Both the position numbers and the translations under genes were made by a program. DNA of 23,065 nucleotides, from assembly GCA_964498015.1 (NCBI GenBank), contig CAZCFT010000031.1, positions 1 through 23,065 of the forward strand, read 5' to 3'. This document shows, piece by piece, positions 20,657-23,065 of this stretch (positions are counted from its first letter, which is position 1; the number at the start of each line of letters is the position of its first letter). The notes beneath the pieces are model-generated. The model was not told where the DNA came from. It saw only the letters and a list, made by a program, of their open reading frames with translations, and did not search any database. Source of the stretch: CAWEZN01 sp964498015 (lineage in GTDB: Bacteria > Zixibacteria > MSB-5A5 > GN15 > PGXB01).

Positions 20657-23065
20657 ATGGTTTCAATTAAAGGTAGTGGATTAATTCTTGGCTTGGACAT
20701 TGGACCCAATTCCATCGGTTGGGCCTTGATTAAAACTGAAAAGGGTCGGCCTCGTGCCCTCCCCGCAATTGGCGCCAGGGTATTTGAGGCCGGTTTGGAC
20801 AATCTTGAAACGGACGGTAAGGGCAAATCCCGCAACATGAATCGTCGTGAAGCCCGGGGCAGGCGCAGGCTTCTGGAACGCGCCGGTATGCGCCGAAAGC
20901 ATCTTATTCATATTCTGCAAAGGTCCCGTCTCTTTCCGGAAGGAAATTTTGACGCTCCGGATAATCGCCACAATATCCTTGCCGAATTGGATGCAAAAAT
21001 CGATTCTCCCTATAAATTACGCGCAAGGGCTTTGGATGAAAAGCTTATGCCGTTCGAATTGGGCCGCGTCTTCTATCATCTATCTCAGAGAAGAGGTTTT
21101 CTAAGCAACAGAAAATCAGCCCCCAAAAAGGAGTCCGAACAAAAGGGGATGAAAAAGAAAATCAGCGAGCTTCAAGCGAAAATCGACGACTCCGGCTCAA
21201 GAACCCTCGGCGAATATTTCTCTAAAATTGACCCACGCGAGGAACGGATAAGACAAAGATACACCGCCCGGAAAATGTACGAAACCGAATTTGAGGAAAT
21301 CTGGAAATCGCAACTGCATTGGTATTCCGACATTCTCACCAATATTCTCAAAAAAGAAATACATCATGCCCTTTTCCATCAGCGCCCTTTGAAATCGCAG
21401 AGCCATTTAATTGGCGAATGCGAATTGGAAAAAGGGCGCAAAAGAGCGCCCTGGGCGTTGTTAGATGCTCAGCGATTCCGTTATCTGCAAAAAGTCAACG
21501 ATTTGAAAATTGTTGATGAGTGGGGAAGGTTCATTTCGGAAATCGCCGCTGAACAAAGACAAAAACTGATTGAGGAACTTGAAAATGAGGGCGATCTAAA
21601 ATTTGCCAAGATAAAAAAACTGCTTGGCCTTCCCAATAGCGCCAAATTCAACCTCGAGGCGGGCGGCGAGGAAAAAATCCCGGGCAATCGGACGGCTGTC
21701 AAAATAATAAAGATATTTGGTTGGGAGCGATGGCAGGAATTCACGGAAAAACAGCGGCAAGCCATAGTTGAAGATTGGCTCAGCATAATAAATGATGAAA
21801 CCCTGAAGAAAAGGGGAATGAATCATTGGGGATTGGATAAAGAAGCGGCGGAAAAATTCGGCGATATGAAACTTGAAGAGGGATATTGCTCATTCTCCCG
21901 TCAGGCGATTGCCAAGCTCTTGCCGCATCTCAAAAATGGCGTCTCCCTCCAGACGGCAATAAAGGAATGCTACCCTGAAAGATCGGCGCGAAATCAAGAA
22001 GCAAAGGACATCTTGCCGCCCTTAGATTCAGAAGAGCTTCCCGCCTTACGCAATCCGATTGTCTCGCGGGCATTAACGGAAGTAAGACGTGTTGTCAACG
22101 CTATAATTAATCGTTATGGCAAGCCGGCGGAAATTCATATCGAGCTTGGTCGCGAACTAAGGCAAACTCCAAAGCAGAGGGAACAAACATGGAAAAAGAA
22201 TCGCGCCAACGAAAAGGAAAGAACGACCGCCGCAGAATTAATATTGAAAGAAGCCAACATTGGAAACCCGAGCAGAAACGATATACTTAAAGTAATACTC
22301 GCTCAAGAATGTGATTGGAAATGCCCTTATAGTGGCAAACCAATAAATATTACTTCCCTCGTGGGTGAATTTCCCCAATTTGATATCGAGCATATTATTC
22401 CCTTTGATCGCTGTCTGGACGATTCATACATGAATAAAACGCTTTGCGACGCTAACGAAAATCGCAATCTGAAACATAATCGAACCCCTTATGAGGCGTA
22501 TCATGGAACCGATAAATGGGATAATGTAGTTACGGGGATCAAGGCTTTCAAGGGGAGCGCCGCCAGAGAAAAACTGCGCCGATTCTTGATGGAGCCGCAG
22601 GAAGTCGATAAAATGCTTGATGATTTCACCAGCCGCCAGCTTAACGATATGCGCTGGACGGCCAAATGGGCTAAGAAATATCTTGGCCTATTATATGGCG
22701 GCATTGACGCCGACGGTATCGATGCAAGTGGGAAACGGCGTGTAATGGCCATCCCATCGGGGCAAATAACTGCGCATATGCGAAATGCGCTTGATCTAAA
22801 TGGCATATTGGGCGACGGCCCGGGGAAAACCCGCGACGATCATCGCCATCATGCGGTTGATGCCATTGTCGTTGCTCTCATTGATCAAACTTTTGTCAAG
22901 ATGCTTTCAGATTGCGCCAAACGGGCGACTATCGCACGCCGCCGGCTTCTTGATAAGTTGCCTCCGCCATGGGACGAATTTAATGATCAAATTCGCGAAT
23001 TAATAAACAACACCGTCGTTTCCCATCGGGTCTCAAAAAGGGTTCGCGGCGCTTTGCATGAAGAA
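20657..23065 (+). CDS. cas9: CRISPR-associated endonuclease Cas9, type II-C-like (3' end outside window)
   Basis: An uninterrupted frame of 803 codons runs from the ATG (AAGGG eight nt upstream) off the window. Domains in order: RuvC-I LILGLDIGPNSIGWAL with D14; Arg-rich bridge helix RNMNRREARGRRRLLER (59-75); REC lobe with HLSQRRGFLSNRK, RQRYTARKMYETEFEEIW and HQRPLKSQSHLIGEC; RuvC-II IHIELGRE with E496; HNH CPYSGKPI then DIEHIIPFDRCLDDS with H579 and ENRNLKHNRTPYEAY (Asn602/604); RuvC-III DDHRHHAVDAIVVAL with H732 and D735. SHRVSKRVRGALHEE then opens the PAM-interacting region. Catalytic residues are intact, so a double-strand DNA nuclease is predicted. RuvC-III by residue 735 and a small REC lobe imply a compact II-C enzyme of roughly 1,000-1,100 aa (estimate). 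Confidence 0.97.
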   Translation, partial: MVSIKGSGLILGLDIGPNSIGWALIKTEKGRPRALPAIGARVFEAGLDNLETDGKGKSRNMNRREARGRRRLLERAGMRRKHLIHILQRSRLFPEGNFDAPDNRHNILAELDAKIDSPYKLRARALDEKLMPFELGRVFYHLSQRRGFLSNRKSAPKKESEQKGMKKKISELQAKIDDSGSRTLGEYFSKIDPREERIRQRYTARKMYETEFEEIWKSQLHWYSDILTNILKKEIHHALFHQRPLKSQSHLIGECELEKGRKRAPWALLDAQRFRYLQKVNDLKIVDEWGRFISEIAAEQRQKLIEELENEGDLKFAKIKKLLGLPNSAKFNLEAGGEEKIPGNRTAVKIIKIFGWERWQEFTEKQRQAIVEDWLSIINDETLKKRGMNHWGLDKEAAEKFGDMKLEEGYCSFSRQAIAKLLPHLKNGVSLQTAIKECYPERSARNQEAKDILPPLDSEELPALRNPIVSRALTEVRRVVNAIINRYGKPAEIHIELGRELRQTPKQREQTWKKNRANEKERTTAAELILKEANIGNPSRNDILKVILAQECDWKCPYSGKPINITSLVGEFPQFDIEHIIPFDRCLDDSYMNKTLCDANENRNLKHNRTPYEAYHGTDKWDNVVTGIKAFKGSAAREKLRRFLMEPQEVDKMLDDFTSRQLNDMRWTAKWAKKYLGLLYGGIDADGIDASGKRRVMAIPSGQITAHMRNALDLNGILGDGPGKTRDDHRHHAVDAIVVALIDQTFVKMLSDCAKRATIARRRLLDKLPPPWDEFNDQIRELINNTVVSHRVSKRVRGALHEE

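Noticed and set aside
20681..22806. Minus-strand frames within cas9
   Set aside because: They overlap conserved Cas9 motifs in the other strand and match nothing; no leader signals.
20438..23065. CRISPR array in the window
   Set aside because: No regularly spaced direct repeats were seen; only the anti-repeat copy within the tracrRNA is present.
1..23065. tRNA, rRNA, insertion sequences or riboswitches
   Set aside because: No cloverleaf with a CCA/T-loop consensus, no transposase motifs, and no known aptamer pattern noticed by eye.

Overview
The window is a chromosomal segment of a Gram-negative (diderm) bacterium at moderate GC. LptB implies an LPS-type outer membrane, and two secreted proteins carry lipobox signal peptides. 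Gene order and sequence style suggest an uncultivated lineage, perhaps of the FCB or deltaproteobacteria-like groups. That placement is a guess, because no rRNA or ribosomal protein gene is present.

Layout. (1) Bases 1-2072 hold the 3' end of a glycosyltransferase gene (+), an aspartase/fumarase-family lyase (-), and a 40-residue basic Cys/His protein (+) followed by a strong terminator. (2) Bases 2082-11853 are one long minus-strand chemotaxis operon, in transcription order cheA, cheW, a possible 44-aa ORF, a FapA/DUF342 gene, cheX, cheY, cheR, cheD, an HDOD gene, a second cheY-like gene, a second cheX-like gene and cheB. Many junctions are 1-29 nt overlaps, so translation is probably coupled. 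The operon has no chemoreceptor or flagellar structural gene. (3) Bases 12251-14274 (+) hold an unknown 95-aa protein, a lipoprotein form of protein-isoaspartate methyltransferase, and class II fructose-bisphosphate aldolase. (4) Bases 14381-16561 (-) encode a large TPR lipoprotein. (5) Bases 16697-20437 (+) hold lptB, rpoN, glpX and hpf. This is the widely conserved lptB-rpoN-hpf neighbourhood with a gluconeogenic bisphosphatase inserted, and it ends in a clear terminator.

(6) Bases 20500-23065 are the accessory part and the most interesting region: the start of a type II CRISPR-Cas locus. A cas9 gene opens at 20657 and runs unbroken off the right edge (803 codons visible). RuvC-I, bridge helix, RuvC-II, HNH and RuvC-III motifs are all present with intact catalytic residues, and the spacing points to a compact type II-C enzyme. 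Immediately upstream, on the opposite strand, is a tracrRNA gene that can be read directly: -35/-10 promoter, anti-repeat, nexus hairpin (GGAC-AATC-GTCC), a second hairpin and a Rho-independent terminator. A plausible cas9 promoter (TTGACA-N17-TACATT) lies inside the tracrRNA gene, with its -35 box in the anti-repeat. An 18-bp dyad sits where the two promoters cross. The CRISPR array, cas1 and cas2 are not in the window and would be expected to the right.

How the genes work together. The che operon encodes a full phosphorelay (CheA, CheW, CheY), methylation adaptation (CheR, CheB, CheD) and two ExxN-type phosphatase candidates of the CheX family, each paired with a receiver protein. The FapA-like and HDOD proteins and a MshEN-like domain in CheA point to links with surface or motility control and possibly c-di-GMP. 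Aldolase and GlpX are both gluconeogenic enzymes. RpoN and HPF are global regulators.
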